Shown piece by piece: positions 1 to 8,769 of a stretch of DNA of 43,405 nt. The first letter of the stretch is position 1; the number at the start of each line of letters is the position of its first letter. Both the position numbers and the translations under genes were made by a program. The notes under the pieces are model-generated. The model saw nothing but the letters and a program-made list of their open reading frames with translations. It made no database searches and was not told where the DNA came from. This DNA is from Verrucomicrobiota bacterium (GTDB taxonomy: Bacteria; Verrucomicrobiota; Verrucomicrobiia; Limisphaerales; DSYF01), in contig JALOTZ010000032.1 in NCBI GenBank assembly GCA_025457615.1, forward strand, positions 1 through 43,405, read 5' to 3'.

Positions 1-174
1 ATGGTCACAAACTAACCAAAACCCAGGTGGGGGATTCTCAACCACCAAAAGGGACCTATTTCGACCCGGGGTGGCCCCTTTTGATCCGACCGGTGACAGC
101 ATTTCGAGGGCGAACTCGGAGTAGCGGCAGAATTTGTAGAGTGTGAGCATTGTGAATAATCCATTTCTCAGTAG
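1..174. other. Non-coding stretch downstream of brxL, possible transposon remnant
   Basis: No gene is seen here. The segment contains an imperfect inverted repeat: AAAAGGGACC at 47-56 faces GGCCCCTTTT at 73-82, next to the phrase GGGGGATTCTCAACCACC at about 30-45. Phrases of this kind remind me of the non-coding flank of IS21-family elements, but no transposase is in view, so this is a weak inference. The hairpin could instead serve as a terminator for the BREX operon, which reads leftward and stops at 175. It is not followed by a good T-run on that strand. Confidence 0.3.
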
Positions 175-2220
175 TCACTCCACTATCGCCTTCAGCAACG
201 CTTCGCGGGCGTCGGTGTAGTAGAGGATGTTTACTTTTGTGATGAGGTCGTCGGGCAGGTCGTTGAGCTGCTTCCGGGCCGAGACCGGCATCAGCAACGT
301 GCTCGCGCCCTTCTCGATGGCCAACTCCGCCACGTTGACGGCGTTGTGAACCGGATCAACCGAACCGCCCAGGTTCAGCCCGCCAATGACCACCAGCCCG
401 CCCTTGGTGCTCTTTTGTAGTAGGGCGCTGCACAACGCGACCAGGACCGCCAGGCCCGTGGCGTTGCCGCTCTTGCTGGCGTCGAAGGCCCGGAGCTGGA
501 TGGAAAACTCGTGCTCGCGGGGATCGCGGTCGCCGGTCAACTGCTTGGCCCGCGAATACAAGTTCTGTTCGGCGTAGCGCACGCTCTCCGAGAAGGGGGC
601 CGGGGCTGGCCGGTTCAGTATCTTTACGCCGGACCCCGGCCCCTCGGTGACCTCGATCCGGTAAAGCCCGGCGTTCTCGTCCAGCCCGCCCGGACTGATC
701 GTCCAGATTTGGCCGGGCGGCAGCGGATCGGAGCCGATGCTGTCCTCGCTCTGTAGCTCCGGCGTCACCACGAACTTCTCCACGCCGTCCTGGCCGAGCG
801 TGTAGCTGAAATGCGTGTTCCTGAACTCCGCCGACCCGATTCGCTTCTGCTGTTCCTTCACGCGGCGGCGGCATTCCAGCGCCAGACGCACCGCCCACTC
901 CAGCGCGTCGTCGGGAATCGCCGTGTCGGGATTGGGATACAGCAGTTTCAGCAGACCGTTGACGGTTCGTTGTGTCGCCCACGTATCACGTCCGCTCAAT
1001 GCCCCGCCGAAGAACACCCGCCCCTGGAGCGCCGTGAGTCGGCTTTGTTTACGAAGATGAGTCCAGCACTCCGACAGGAAGTCGCTGACCAGGCCGAAGT
1101 GGTTGGTGAAAAGTTGCGCGGACACCTTGGGCACGTCCCAGCCGGGCGCATAGCAGTGGATACGGTCCTGGAAGGCGGTGTCGTCGCGCATCTCTGGCGG
1201 CAACGGCCCGAACAGGTGCCCAATCTTCTGCTGGTGCTGCACGTCCACGTCGAAATTGCCGACCATCACGATGCCGCCATCGGCCCGGATGCTCTCCTTG
1301 CCCCGGCTGAACTCCCCGGACTCCATGTAGCCCTTCATGATGTTCACGCCGTCCTTCTGGTCAAAGGACACACCGGAAATCTCATCGAAGCACACCACGT
1401 CATACTGGCAGACCAAGCCCCGTTGGCCGTTGGCCATGTTGACGAACATCCGCGCCACGGTCGTCTTGCCGCCCGACACCATGTGCGCGTAGGGCGAGAC
1501 TTGCTGGAACAGATGGCTCTTGCCCGTGCCACGCGGCCCCAGCTCGACCATGTTGTAGTTGCGCTCGACGTAGGGCACCATCCGCAGGAAGATCACGTCG
1601 ATGTTGCGCGGCGTGAGCGCGTCCGGCTCCAGGCCGATGCTGCGGATCAGGAACCGCTTCCACTCCTCCAGGTTGAACAGCTCCCGCCCGCGATACATCG
1701 CTTCCAGGACATCCCGCTTCGAGAGCTGAATCTCCCGGATGCTCTCCACCCCGAAAGGCCGACCCGATTGCTCCTCGGCGATGGTCGCATCATAGACCAG
1801 CTCGATCTCGGCATAAAAGCCGCCCGTCAGCATCCGGTCATGCTGCTGAACCAGCGCGGGCGTGATCCGCACGTCGCGCAGGCGCAGGCTGGGTAACTCG
1901 GCCACGTAGGAATCGGTCTTGGCATCCAACCGCGCCGTGATGATGTCAATGATGCGGATCGAGCCGGTCTCGCGGGCCTTGGACTTGAAATACTCCTCCT
2001 CGCCGGGGCGCACCGTGCGGTCGGCCAACTGGCGCTGCACGATCTGCAACCCCTCCTCGATCTCCTTCTCGTCGGTCGAGGAGCAGTAGCGTCCGAGCAG
2101 GAACTCCGCGACGTAGGTGGGCACCGGATATTGGCCCTTAAACTTCCTGACCAAATCCTTCCGCACGATGTAGCCCTCGAAGGCTTTGGCGGCGAGTTTG
2201 TCGATGGCATCAAGCTCCAT
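175..2220 (-). CDS. brxL: BrxL, BREX AAA+ ATPase with Lon-like C-terminal domain
   Basis: This is the last gene of the BREX operon, 681 aa, the usual length for BrxL. The N-terminal DUF4357-like/BrxL region is followed by an AAA+ domain with Walker A GPRGTGKSH (residues 228-236) and Walker B VVCFDEIS (275-282). A Lon-protease-like C-terminal domain spans about 540-681. BrxL is needed for phage restriction in type 1 BREX and forms hexameric, MCM-like rings on DNA. By my alignment the Lon catalytic dyad is not kept: the Ser position lies in GNATGLA (585-591) and reads Ala, and the Lys position near PVHNAVNVAEL (623-633) is not Lys. Protease activity is therefore doubtful. The start at 2220 follows the pglZ stop by three bases and has a GGAG box about 9 bases upstream, inside the pglZ end. 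Confidence 0.95.
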   Translation of the reverse strand: MELDAIDKLAAKAFEGYIVRKDLVRKFKGQYPVPTYVAEFLLGRYCSSTDEKEIEEGLQIVQRQLADRTVRPGEEEYFKSKARETGSIRIIDIITARLDAKTDSYVAELPSLRLRDVRITPALVQQHDRMLTGGFYAEIELVYDATIAEEQSGRPFGVESIREIQLSKRDVLEAMYRGRELFNLEEWKRFLIRSIGLEPDALTPRNIDVIFLRMVPYVERNYNMVELGPRGTGKSHLFQQVSPYAHMVSGGKTTVARMFVNMANGQRGLVCQYDVVCFDEISGVSFDQKDGVNIMKGYMESGEFSRGKESIRADGGIVMVGNFDVDVQHQQKIGHLFGPLPPEMRDDTAFQDRIHCYAPGWDVPKVSAQLFTNHFGLVSDFLSECWTHLRKQSRLTALQGRVFFGGALSGRDTWATQRTVNGLLKLLYPNPDTAIPDDALEWAVRLALECRRRVKEQQKRIGSAEFRNTHFSYTLGQDGVEKFVVTPELQSEDSIGSDPLPPGQIWTISPGGLDENAGLYRIEVTEGPGSGVKILNRPAPAPFSESVRYAEQNLYSRAKQLTGDRDPREHEFSIQLRAFDASKSGNATGLAVLVALCSALLQKSTKGGLVVIGGLNLGGSVDPVHNAVNVAELAIEKGASTLLMPVSARKQLNDLPDDLITKVNILYYTDAREALLKAIVE

Positions 2221-2223
2221 AAA

Positions 2224-4548
2224 TCATTCTCCAATCACGGTCGGGAATTTGGCGACCACGGTGTCACTGGCGTCCACGAGGACGACCGTCGCCTTGGCTC
2301 CCGATTTCCGGTCATCCAGGACCAGCAGCGAGGTCTGACCGTCAGGTTCAATTTCTTTGGGTTTGGCGACCAGGGACGTGGCCTTGTCGGCGATGCTCTC
2401 CCGGATGTCGGCCAACAGCCCCACGGCACCGGCACTGGCCTGGACGCGGCACCGCAGCCCAACCCACTTCGCCGACGAAATCGCAATGTCGGCCACGACC
2501 GGCGCGGCGGAGCTGACCGTCAACTCCGGCACCAGACATTCCTGCACGCTCAAGCCGCCGTGGGCGTATTCCAAACTGGCCTTAAACGCTCCGACGCCGG
2601 GCGGCACCGCCACATGCACCGTGCTGGCCCAATGCCACGGCACCGTGGGCAGCTCGCTCTGGACCCCCTCCTTGATGAGCGCACACCGGCCCCAGCGGGT
2701 CTCGGCCAGGTATTTGGGTAGGTCGAGCTTCGGCAGGCCCCCTGGCACCAGCAACCAGCCGTGATCGGTCACCACCCGGACCTTCTTCCAGCCGCCCTCC
2801 AGCAGGCCCACAATGGCCCCCAGCAGGCCCTCCAGCTCCTCCGGCACCCGTTTGGCCAGCTTCCAGCCCTCCTTGTGCCCGGTGCTGTCTATGCTGCCAT
2901 ACTCCTGCCAGGCCACGCCGTCCGGCTGGCCCAACTTCTTGTCGCTGAGCACCTGGCAGCCGCGTTCTTCCAGGAGTTGCTTGAACCGGTCGCTGGTCAG
3001 GTCTTTGCCGCCGTCCTTGATACGGGGCTTAAACTCCTCACAGGCTTCGTCGCCTGTAAACAATTCCGAGATGGGCGAGGCGGCGGGCTTTGCTGTGGGC
3101 GTCACGGTCGGCAGCGCCGTCCAGCGCCAGCTCAACTCCAACTGCAATCCCTTCTCCGCGAGCTTGGTCTTCAGTTTCTGCGCCAGGTCGAAGCGCAACC
3201 CATCCGCGAACAGGATCGCCGTGCCTTTGGCCACTTCCGACACGTTGGCCGGTGCCTTCGACTGGATCGCCGCGCTGCCCGCCTTGACGAGCTTCTGGAA
3301 CGCCAGGGCGCTGGCTTCCAGCCAGGGCAAATACACCGCCCGGATGACCGCCTGCACGGCTTCGATGTCGTCCTTCTTCTCGACGACGCCCAGGGCGTCC
3401 ACCACGGCGGCATCGGCGCACCAGCCGCTGTTGATGTAGGCGGCTACCAGATCGTCCAGGGCACCACCGGCCACGGGCTTGCCGCAAGTCTCGGCCATCG
3501 TGGTCAGGTGCTTCAGGGCAACCGCCAGCGGGGCCTGGTCCAGCTCGGCCCACACCCAGCTCCGGCGCTTGCCGTGGATTGCCTCGCTCTCCTTGATCCG
3601 CTCGATCACGACCTGCGCGGTCTTGCCCGCGCAGCCCTTGAGCACGTTGCGGAGGGCCGTCTCATGAATCTCGTTCGATTGCGGCCAGACCTCATCGCTC
3701 TCTTTCAGGAACAAATCGTCGTCCTGCGGCTTGGCCTTCCGCAGCCAGCCCGGCAGATTCGGATAACGCCTGGGCGCTTCCCGGAACCGATCCCACACCT
3801 GGCTCCAGTTTCCCTGACGCAGGCCCATCATCTCCGCCGCCCGTAGCGGGCCGTCCTTCATCGGATGGAACCCGAACTTGTCTTTGCACGAGTGGCAAAA
3901 GGCTTCCCATTGCTGCGCGGTCAATTTGGCCTGGGCTGCTTTCGGATCATTCATCCAGGCCAGGATTTCGCGCACCGGATCGGGCGACAGCAGCGCGTGG
4001 AAGTCCGAGGCTTCGAGCCGATGGCCAGTCAGGTCTTGGATGTCCGTTGCGACCAGCTTCACCAGGGCGGTCTTCATCGCGTCCAGCGTCGCGGTGTCTC
4101 GTGCCACGTCCAGGCCCAGGCCCCCGTCCGCCGATTGCAGGAAGGCGAGCACCGTCCAGTCCTTGTGGTTGACCTGTGACCAGAACGCCCCGCGATATTG
4201 CAGCTCGGCCAGCGGCATCAACGCGGGCGGACATTCGGCGACCGCCCGCAATTCCTGGCGACTTATGCCGGGCAGGTAAAGGATCGGGATGATCTTCTCC
4301 GACCAGTTGGCCTCCGGCAGCGTGCGGCCAATCATACAACGAAGCCAGATCGCCGGGCCGGTTTTGCAGTTGGCGGCATACGGCCCCAGGGTCAGCAGTT
4401 GCGGCAACCGCTCGCGCAACACCGGCAGCACCGGCTCCCACTGCCGCTCCTTGTCCGGCCACAGGATCACCGCAGGCGCAACCTGGTCGTCCCGGTTGTA
4501 TTCACCGGCCCGGCTGAGCGATTGGAGGATGGCGTCGAGGACGGTCAT
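2224..4548 (-). CDS. pglZ: BREX PglZ, alkaline-phosphatase-superfamily protein
   Basis: 774 aa, typical of type 1 BREX PglZ. It is needed for both BREX methylation and phage exclusion, although its reaction is not firmly known. The C-terminal PglZ domain keeps the metal-site motif FADGLRFD (447-454), the segment ALPTVTPTAKP (479-489) where the family nucleophile lies, and VTDHGWLLVP (593-602). I chose the ATG at 4548 over an in-frame ATG at 4605. It forms an ATGA overlap with the stop of the upstream gene and has TTGGAG about 7 bases before it, so its translation is probably coupled. The longer start would add 19 residues that overlap the upstream coding sequence. Confidence 0.95.
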   Translation of the reverse strand: MTVLDAILQSLSRAGEYNRDDQVAPAVILWPDKERQWEPVLPVLRERLPQLLTLGPYAANCKTGPAIWLRCMIGRTLPEANWSEKIIPILYLPGISRQELRAVAECPPALMPLAELQYRGAFWSQVNHKDWTVLAFLQSADGGLGLDVARDTATLDAMKTALVKLVATDIQDLTGHRLEASDFHALLSPDPVREILAWMNDPKAAQAKLTAQQWEAFCHSCKDKFGFHPMKDGPLRAAEMMGLRQGNWSQVWDRFREAPRRYPNLPGWLRKAKPQDDDLFLKESDEVWPQSNEIHETALRNVLKGCAGKTAQVVIERIKESEAIHGKRRSWVWAELDQAPLAVALKHLTTMAETCGKPVAGGALDDLVAAYINSGWCADAAVVDALGVVEKKDDIEAVQAVIRAVYLPWLEASALAFQKLVKAGSAAIQSKAPANVSEVAKGTAILFADGLRFDLAQKLKTKLAEKGLQLELSWRWTALPTVTPTAKPAASPISELFTGDEACEEFKPRIKDGGKDLTSDRFKQLLEERGCQVLSDKKLGQPDGVAWQEYGSIDSTGHKEGWKLAKRVPEELEGLLGAIVGLLEGGWKKVRVVTDHGWLLVPGGLPKLDLPKYLAETRWGRCALIKEGVQSELPTVPWHWASTVHVAVPPGVGAFKASLEYAHGGLSVQECLVPELTVSSAAPVVADIAISSAKWVGLRCRVQASAGAVGLLADIRESIADKATSLVAKPKEIEPDGQTSLLVLDDRKSGAKATVVLVDASDTVVAKFPTVIGE

Positions 4549-5447
4549 ACACTCGCTCCAATTTCTGTTCGCACCTTGCGCTGCTGCGTTGGCATTCGAC
4601 GCCACAGCCCGAAAGTGACTCGATCACGATGGGGCCAGCCAAGATCAAGGAGCTTATCGAATCGTCCGAGCGACCGCCCCCACTGGTAGTCGGTGAGTCT
4701 CTTTTCGTTGAAGTCAAATCCACCAACCTTGGCGTAGCCACATCTGGCAAGACGTTCCTCACTCCAGGCGCGGGTTTCGTCTCTGGCAATGTCGAGGAAA
4801 ACCACAAGCGCACCTGGCTTTGGCTTGCTTAGAATACTCTCTGCCAGCTCCCTGAAGCCGACTTCCTTGTCACGATAGAACACGTCAGAAAGAACGTAAG
4901 AGAGCAAGATAACGCGAGGATCGCCGATCCCGTTTGTTGCTTCTTTTGAAGGTGCGACCAGCTCAATGCTTGCATCAACTCCACTGGCTTTCACACGCGC
5001 CTGTAGCGTTGCCATGCACTTTGCCCAACCGGCTTCCCTATCGAAGTTGTAGCACTTCAGGCTACCAAGCCCCCACCACGCATGACGCCTAAAGAAGCCG
5101 AGCAAGTCGCTACCGGGGCCACCGCCGATGCTCCACACGTCCGTCGTCCTTCCCTCGGCGAACAGCGGCTTGAACAGACCCTCATGGTCGCGGAGGACAT
5201 CGAAAACCCATCGCGCTCGTGAGGGCAAGTGCAGAGCGCAATAAGCCATACGCCGGGCGGGGGTGTCAAACTTTGGCCCCCCGGTTTTGGTGGACAGCTT
5301 GTATGCAGCCGCGACCTCTTTCATCGCCGACTTTACGGCAGGGATTCTCTGTCGCCATTCGTCACCAGGCACTTCCTTCCATGCAGTGCAAAGCACGGCA
5401 TTTGCGATGTCGCACCACTTGTCACATGGGTAGGTCTTCTCAGCCAT
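4545..5447 (-). CDS. SAM-dependent methyltransferase-like protein inside the BREX operon
   Basis: 300 aa. The middle of the protein looks like a class I Rossmann methyltransferase. It has a glycine-rich motif I, SIGGGPGSD (106-114), an acidic strand-2 end in NFDREAG (134-140), a motif-IV-like LLSYVLSDVF (181-190) and a strand-5-like ALVVFLDIARDE (213-224). There is no NPPY or DPPY signature, so it does not look like a DNA adenine methyltransferase, and its substrate is unknown. It overlaps the pglX stop by 8 bases (ATGGCTGA) and pglZ by 4 (ATGA), so it is a true operon member and not a stray insertion. Base composition is visibly less GC-rich than brxC or brxL. It is not a standard type 1 BREX gene. 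It could be an RNA or protein methyltransferase acquired as an accessory. Confidence 0.75.
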   Translation of the reverse strand: MAEKTYPCDKWCDIANAVLCTAWKEVPGDEWRQRIPAVKSAMKEVAAAYKLSTKTGGPKFDTPARRMAYCALHLPSRARWVFDVLRDHEGLFKPLFAEGRTTDVWSIGGGPGSDLLGFFRRHAWWGLGSLKCYNFDREAGWAKCMATLQARVKASGVDASIELVAPSKEATNGIGDPRVILLSYVLSDVFYRDKEVGFRELAESILSKPKPGALVVFLDIARDETRAWSEERLARCGYAKVGGFDFNEKRLTDYQWGRSLGRFDKLLDLGWPHRDRVTFGLWRRMPTQQRKVRTEIGASV

Positions 5448-8400
5448 TCCGGGCCTTTCGCTTTTCCTCCAAGCTCAAGTGCCGGTCGTTGTCGCGCTCC
5501 TCGCCCCAGGGGGAGCCGGGTGGGTTCTTGCCACGGTCTTTGCCCCACTTGATGTTCGGGCGCTTGCGGAGCACGTCGGCTTCCATGAACGGGCGGATGT
5601 TCAGGCGCACTCCGTCGTTCAGGTCGGGATGCCAACCGATGGCTTGCTGCTCCAGCGGCTTCCAGCGGACAAAAATGTCATACGGGGCCTCGCCTTCCAG
5701 GATGAGCTTGAGCTTGTCCTGGAGCTGCTGGGCTTTGAGCAGGCGGTCATCGGCACCGGACTCCTCGTTGGCCACGGCCTCCTGCTGCTTCTTGATCCAG
5801 TCGCCGAGGTAGGTGTAGGTCAGTTTCTCCAGTAGCTTGTGGTCGAGCTTGTGGTAGTTGACCAGGGCGTTGAAGCCGTCCTTTCGGCCATCCCAAATCT
5901 GCCAGATGAACGGGCGTTGATGGAACAGCCTGCTGTGCTGGTCGAAGAAACCGTTGCGGAGCCAGTCCTCCAGGTTCGATCCGGCGTAATCCACGGCGCT
6001 CAACAACTCGTCCAGCTTGGCCGGACTCCATGCCTTGCTGTAAGCGGCAGCCAGCAGGGCGCGGAGTCGCTCCGCCGCTGGAGCTTCGCCGCGCACGGAC
6101 GGGATGCAGACGATGCCGTCTTCATCCGCGAGCTTTTCCAAGCCATCCTCCGTCACAGGCGGCGCACCGGAGACGGTCTGACCGGTGTGACGCGGCCAGC
6201 GGTAGCCGAGTAAGCGAGCCATGCCGACCTGCAACGGCGCGGTCGAGTCGGGCAACCGCCCGTTGAACAGCCATTGCGTCGGGTCGTTGGAGTCAGGTTC
6301 GGGCAGGTCGTTCGGATACTTCTCCGCCGCGATGCGCTGCCATCGTTCGAGATCGAAGCGAACTTTAACCAGGGTTCCATTAGCAACAATCGTCTTGTGG
6401 TCGAGCCGCCGCACAGACTCGGCAAATTCATCAGACTGCGTGAACGCCCAAATCGCGTTGATGTGCTTAGGGTTCTTCGGAACAAGAACCGCCATCGCTT
6501 TGTCGAAGATTTCGCCGGTGTAGAGTGTGACCCGGAGTTCGCGCATCAGTGAAACACCCACACCGCGCTTGCCCCACGCCTGGCTTCCGCTCTGGTCTTG
6601 ATTGTGAATCTGATCGCGCTCCCATTCAGTCATCCCCCGAATCCTGTTAATCCTGGAATCCCAGAATGCGACGTGCTCGCGCCCGCCGTAAGCCAACGTC
6701 TCCATAACGGAGCCTTGCTGGAAACTCCATTCATCAATAATCGGATCAAACTCCCAAAAGCACTTTCCGAACCGCGAATAGTCGCCGGTGCCCAGCCCTA
6801 AGTAGGATGAAGCATACTCTGATAACAGCACCCCTTTCTCGGTTTCCTCAAAGAGAATGCGTGCATCGGGATTTGCGAGTTGAGCGCACTGAAGCGGGTC
6901 AAGGCACTTGCCTCGGCGTAAGCCTTCCACTTTCTCCGGCACGGTGCTGACACTCGTCACATCACAGCCCATGAGACGATGGTCTTTCGACAAAGGCCGT
7001 TGAGTGAAAGAGAACAGGCCGACGTTTACAACTTCGCCACTAATTGTCTCGAACGCCCCTGGCCCAAGCCGAGCCACGAAATCCCAAGTGACACTATTCA
7101 AGAGGCGTTCGCGTAGCTTCTTGTAAGAAGCCAGAAAGAGCCAATTCTGCGGAGTGACCAACGCAGTGGTATGCTCGGACGCACAGAAAGCCAGGCACCG
7201 AAGTATGAAGACTGTCGCCAGGTCAGCTTTCGCATCATCGGCGAAGTGTTTGCAGAAGTTTTGAAGCGTTTCACTTTGATTGCCGCGCCCCAGGTAAGGC
7301 ACGTTAGTAGCAACCAAGTGGAATTGCCCACCGAGCAACTCTGCCGCTTCCGCCATTCCCTTTGCTGTCACGCCGATCTCATTCAGGTCGTCATTCCGCT
7401 TGGTCTTCTCCGACAAAATGGCCTTCGCCAGGAGCGGCTGGATTTCTGCGAAGCTGGCGGTCACCAAGTCGCCGTGGGCCAGTCGGCGTGGGTTGATGAG
7501 GCTGCCCAACTCCGGCGCTTTCTGGAACAGGTCGTAGAGCTGCTCCAGGCCGCTGCGGAGCCGGGTGTCACCGTTGGCCAGCGCCAGCCAGTCTTCCTTC
7601 CGGGCGTTCACGCCCAGACCAGAACACGCAATGTTCAGCGGCGGCAGGGGCCGGAAACCATCGGTGAACTTCCAGGCCGTCAGCGCCAGCGCGAATGCGG
7701 CGATCTGCGTGCAGCGCGGATCGAGTTCGAGACCATGCAGGTTGTCGCGCAGCACGGCGTCGCAGGCGTCCCTGGCGGAGAGCTTCTCGTCCTGCATCCG
7801 CATCAGCACCAGCAGCATGAACGCGGCGACCAGGAAGTGCCCGCTGCCGCAGCACGGATCGAGCAGTTTGAAATCCTTGAGCGACTTCGGCCAGCCGGGG
7901 AACCCGCCAGCGGCAGGCACCCACTCGCCGTTGCCATCCTTGATGAACCGCAGGTAGCTGAACTCGTAGCCCGGCAGCGCCACGAACTTCCGGCAGTCGT
8001 CCTCGGTCTGGCACTTGTCCCACTCCGATTTCTTGATACGGCCTTCGGCCTTCAACCGCGCCGCCCACCAGGCCCCGATGGTGTTGTGCAGGAGGAACAG
8101 CACCATGTAGTGCTCCGTGAACAACTGCGTGACGGCGGGCAGGGTCTCGCCCGTGATCTTGTCGCCGGAGGCGTTGACCTCATCTTTGCGCTCCGCCTGC
8201 CAGAACTGATACACCCACCCCAGGCTGTCCTCGGCGGTGAAGACCTCGACGGGCAGCTCGGTGACCAGTTTCTCCAGCGCCCGCTTGTGCTCCGGCGCGA
8301 AGCCGACTTGGAGCACAGGATCATCGGGCCGGAAAATCTGCGGCAACATCCGCGCCGCGTAACGCGCCGCCAGCGTCCAGCCGTCCGGCGCACCTTCGTC

Positions 8401-8766
8401 CACCGCCAGCTCGTCGCACTCCGCCAGCGTGACCGGCATCCCTTCCTTGTCATGGATGAGCAGATGGTTCTCGGCCAGGAACCGGGCGAACAGCATCCGG
8501 TGCCAGTGCTCGTAGGCGCACTCATGGAGCAGGCGGCTGATGGACTGGGTGCCGGTCTTCGGATCGCGCTGGTCGCCAAGCTGGCGTCCATGCGCCCGGA
8601 GTCGGTTGCGGAGCTGCCGCTCGTCCACGCTGAGATGCGTGCCCGGCTCCGCGCCGCCCACCGTCAGCCGCTCCAAGGCGACCTTGGCCGCAGCCTCCGC
8701 CGTCCGCCGCGCCTGCTTGACAGCGGCTTCCAGGCGATTCCTAAGTTGGGTGGGCAGAGGAGGCAT
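5440..8766 (-). CDS. pglX: BREX PglX adenine-specific DNA methyltransferase
   Basis: 1108 aa, within the usual size for type 1 PglX, which methylates the N6 of adenine in one strand of a short non-palindromic site and so marks host DNA. The SAM-binding motif I is LDPCCGSGHF (302-311), followed by the acidic GLELDP (345-350). The catalytic motif IV reads TNVPYLGRG (487-495), the NPPY variant usual in PglX. The part after about residue 540, expected to hold the target recognition domain, is encoded by clearly AT-richer DNA (about 6340-7400), suggesting domain exchange. The ATG at 8766 lies 3 bases after the stop of the reverse transcriptase. No strong ribosome binding site is seen there, so translation probably depends on coupling. 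Confidence 0.95.
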   Translation of the reverse strand: MPPLPTQLRNRLEAAVKQARRTAEAAAKVALERLTVGGAEPGTHLSVDERQLRNRLRAHGRQLGDQRDPKTGTQSISRLLHECAYEHWHRMLFARFLAENHLLIHDKEGMPVTLAECDELAVDEGAPDGWTLAARYAARMLPQIFRPDDPVLQVGFAPEHKRALEKLVTELPVEVFTAEDSLGWVYQFWQAERKDEVNASGDKITGETLPAVTQLFTEHYMVLFLLHNTIGAWWAARLKAEGRIKKSEWDKCQTEDDCRKFVALPGYEFSYLRFIKDGNGEWVPAAGGFPGWPKSLKDFKLLDPCCGSGHFLVAAFMLLVLMRMQDEKLSARDACDAVLRDNLHGLELDPRCTQIAAFALALTAWKFTDGFRPLPPLNIACSGLGVNARKEDWLALANGDTRLRSGLEQLYDLFQKAPELGSLINPRRLAHGDLVTASFAEIQPLLAKAILSEKTKRNDDLNEIGVTAKGMAEAAELLGGQFHLVATNVPYLGRGNQSETLQNFCKHFADDAKADLATVFILRCLAFCASEHTTALVTPQNWLFLASYKKLRERLLNSVTWDFVARLGPGAFETISGEVVNVGLFSFTQRPLSKDHRLMGCDVTSVSTVPEKVEGLRRGKCLDPLQCAQLANPDARILFEETEKGVLLSEYASSYLGLGTGDYSRFGKCFWEFDPIIDEWSFQQGSVMETLAYGGREHVAFWDSRINRIRGMTEWERDQIHNQDQSGSQAWGKRGVGVSLMRELRVTLYTGEIFDKAMAVLVPKNPKHINAIWAFTQSDEFAESVRRLDHKTIVANGTLVKVRFDLERWQRIAAEKYPNDLPEPDSNDPTQWLFNGRLPDSTAPLQVGMARLLGYRWPRHTGQTVSGAPPVTEDGLEKLADEDGIVCIPSVRGEAPAAERLRALLAAAYSKAWSPAKLDELLSAVDYAGSNLEDWLRNGFFDQHSRLFHQRPFIWQIWDGRKDGFNALVNYHKLDHKLLEKLTYTYLGDWIKKQQEAVANEESGADDRLLKAQQLQDKLKLILEGEAPYDIFVRWKPLEQQAIGWHPDLNDGVRLNIRPFMEADVLRKRPNIKWGKDRGKNPPGSPWGEERDNDRHLSLEEKRKARNG

Positions 8767-8769
8767 AGA

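Noticed and set aside
811-1896. Long rightward open frame antisense to brxL
   Set aside because: It is the shadow of a GC-rich gene, with no protein-like motifs. The minus strand encodes a full BrxL. The same applies to long frames opposite pglZ (2761-3846), pglX (7171-8955), brxC (10788-13025), valS (40161-41828) and cimA (41633-43306).
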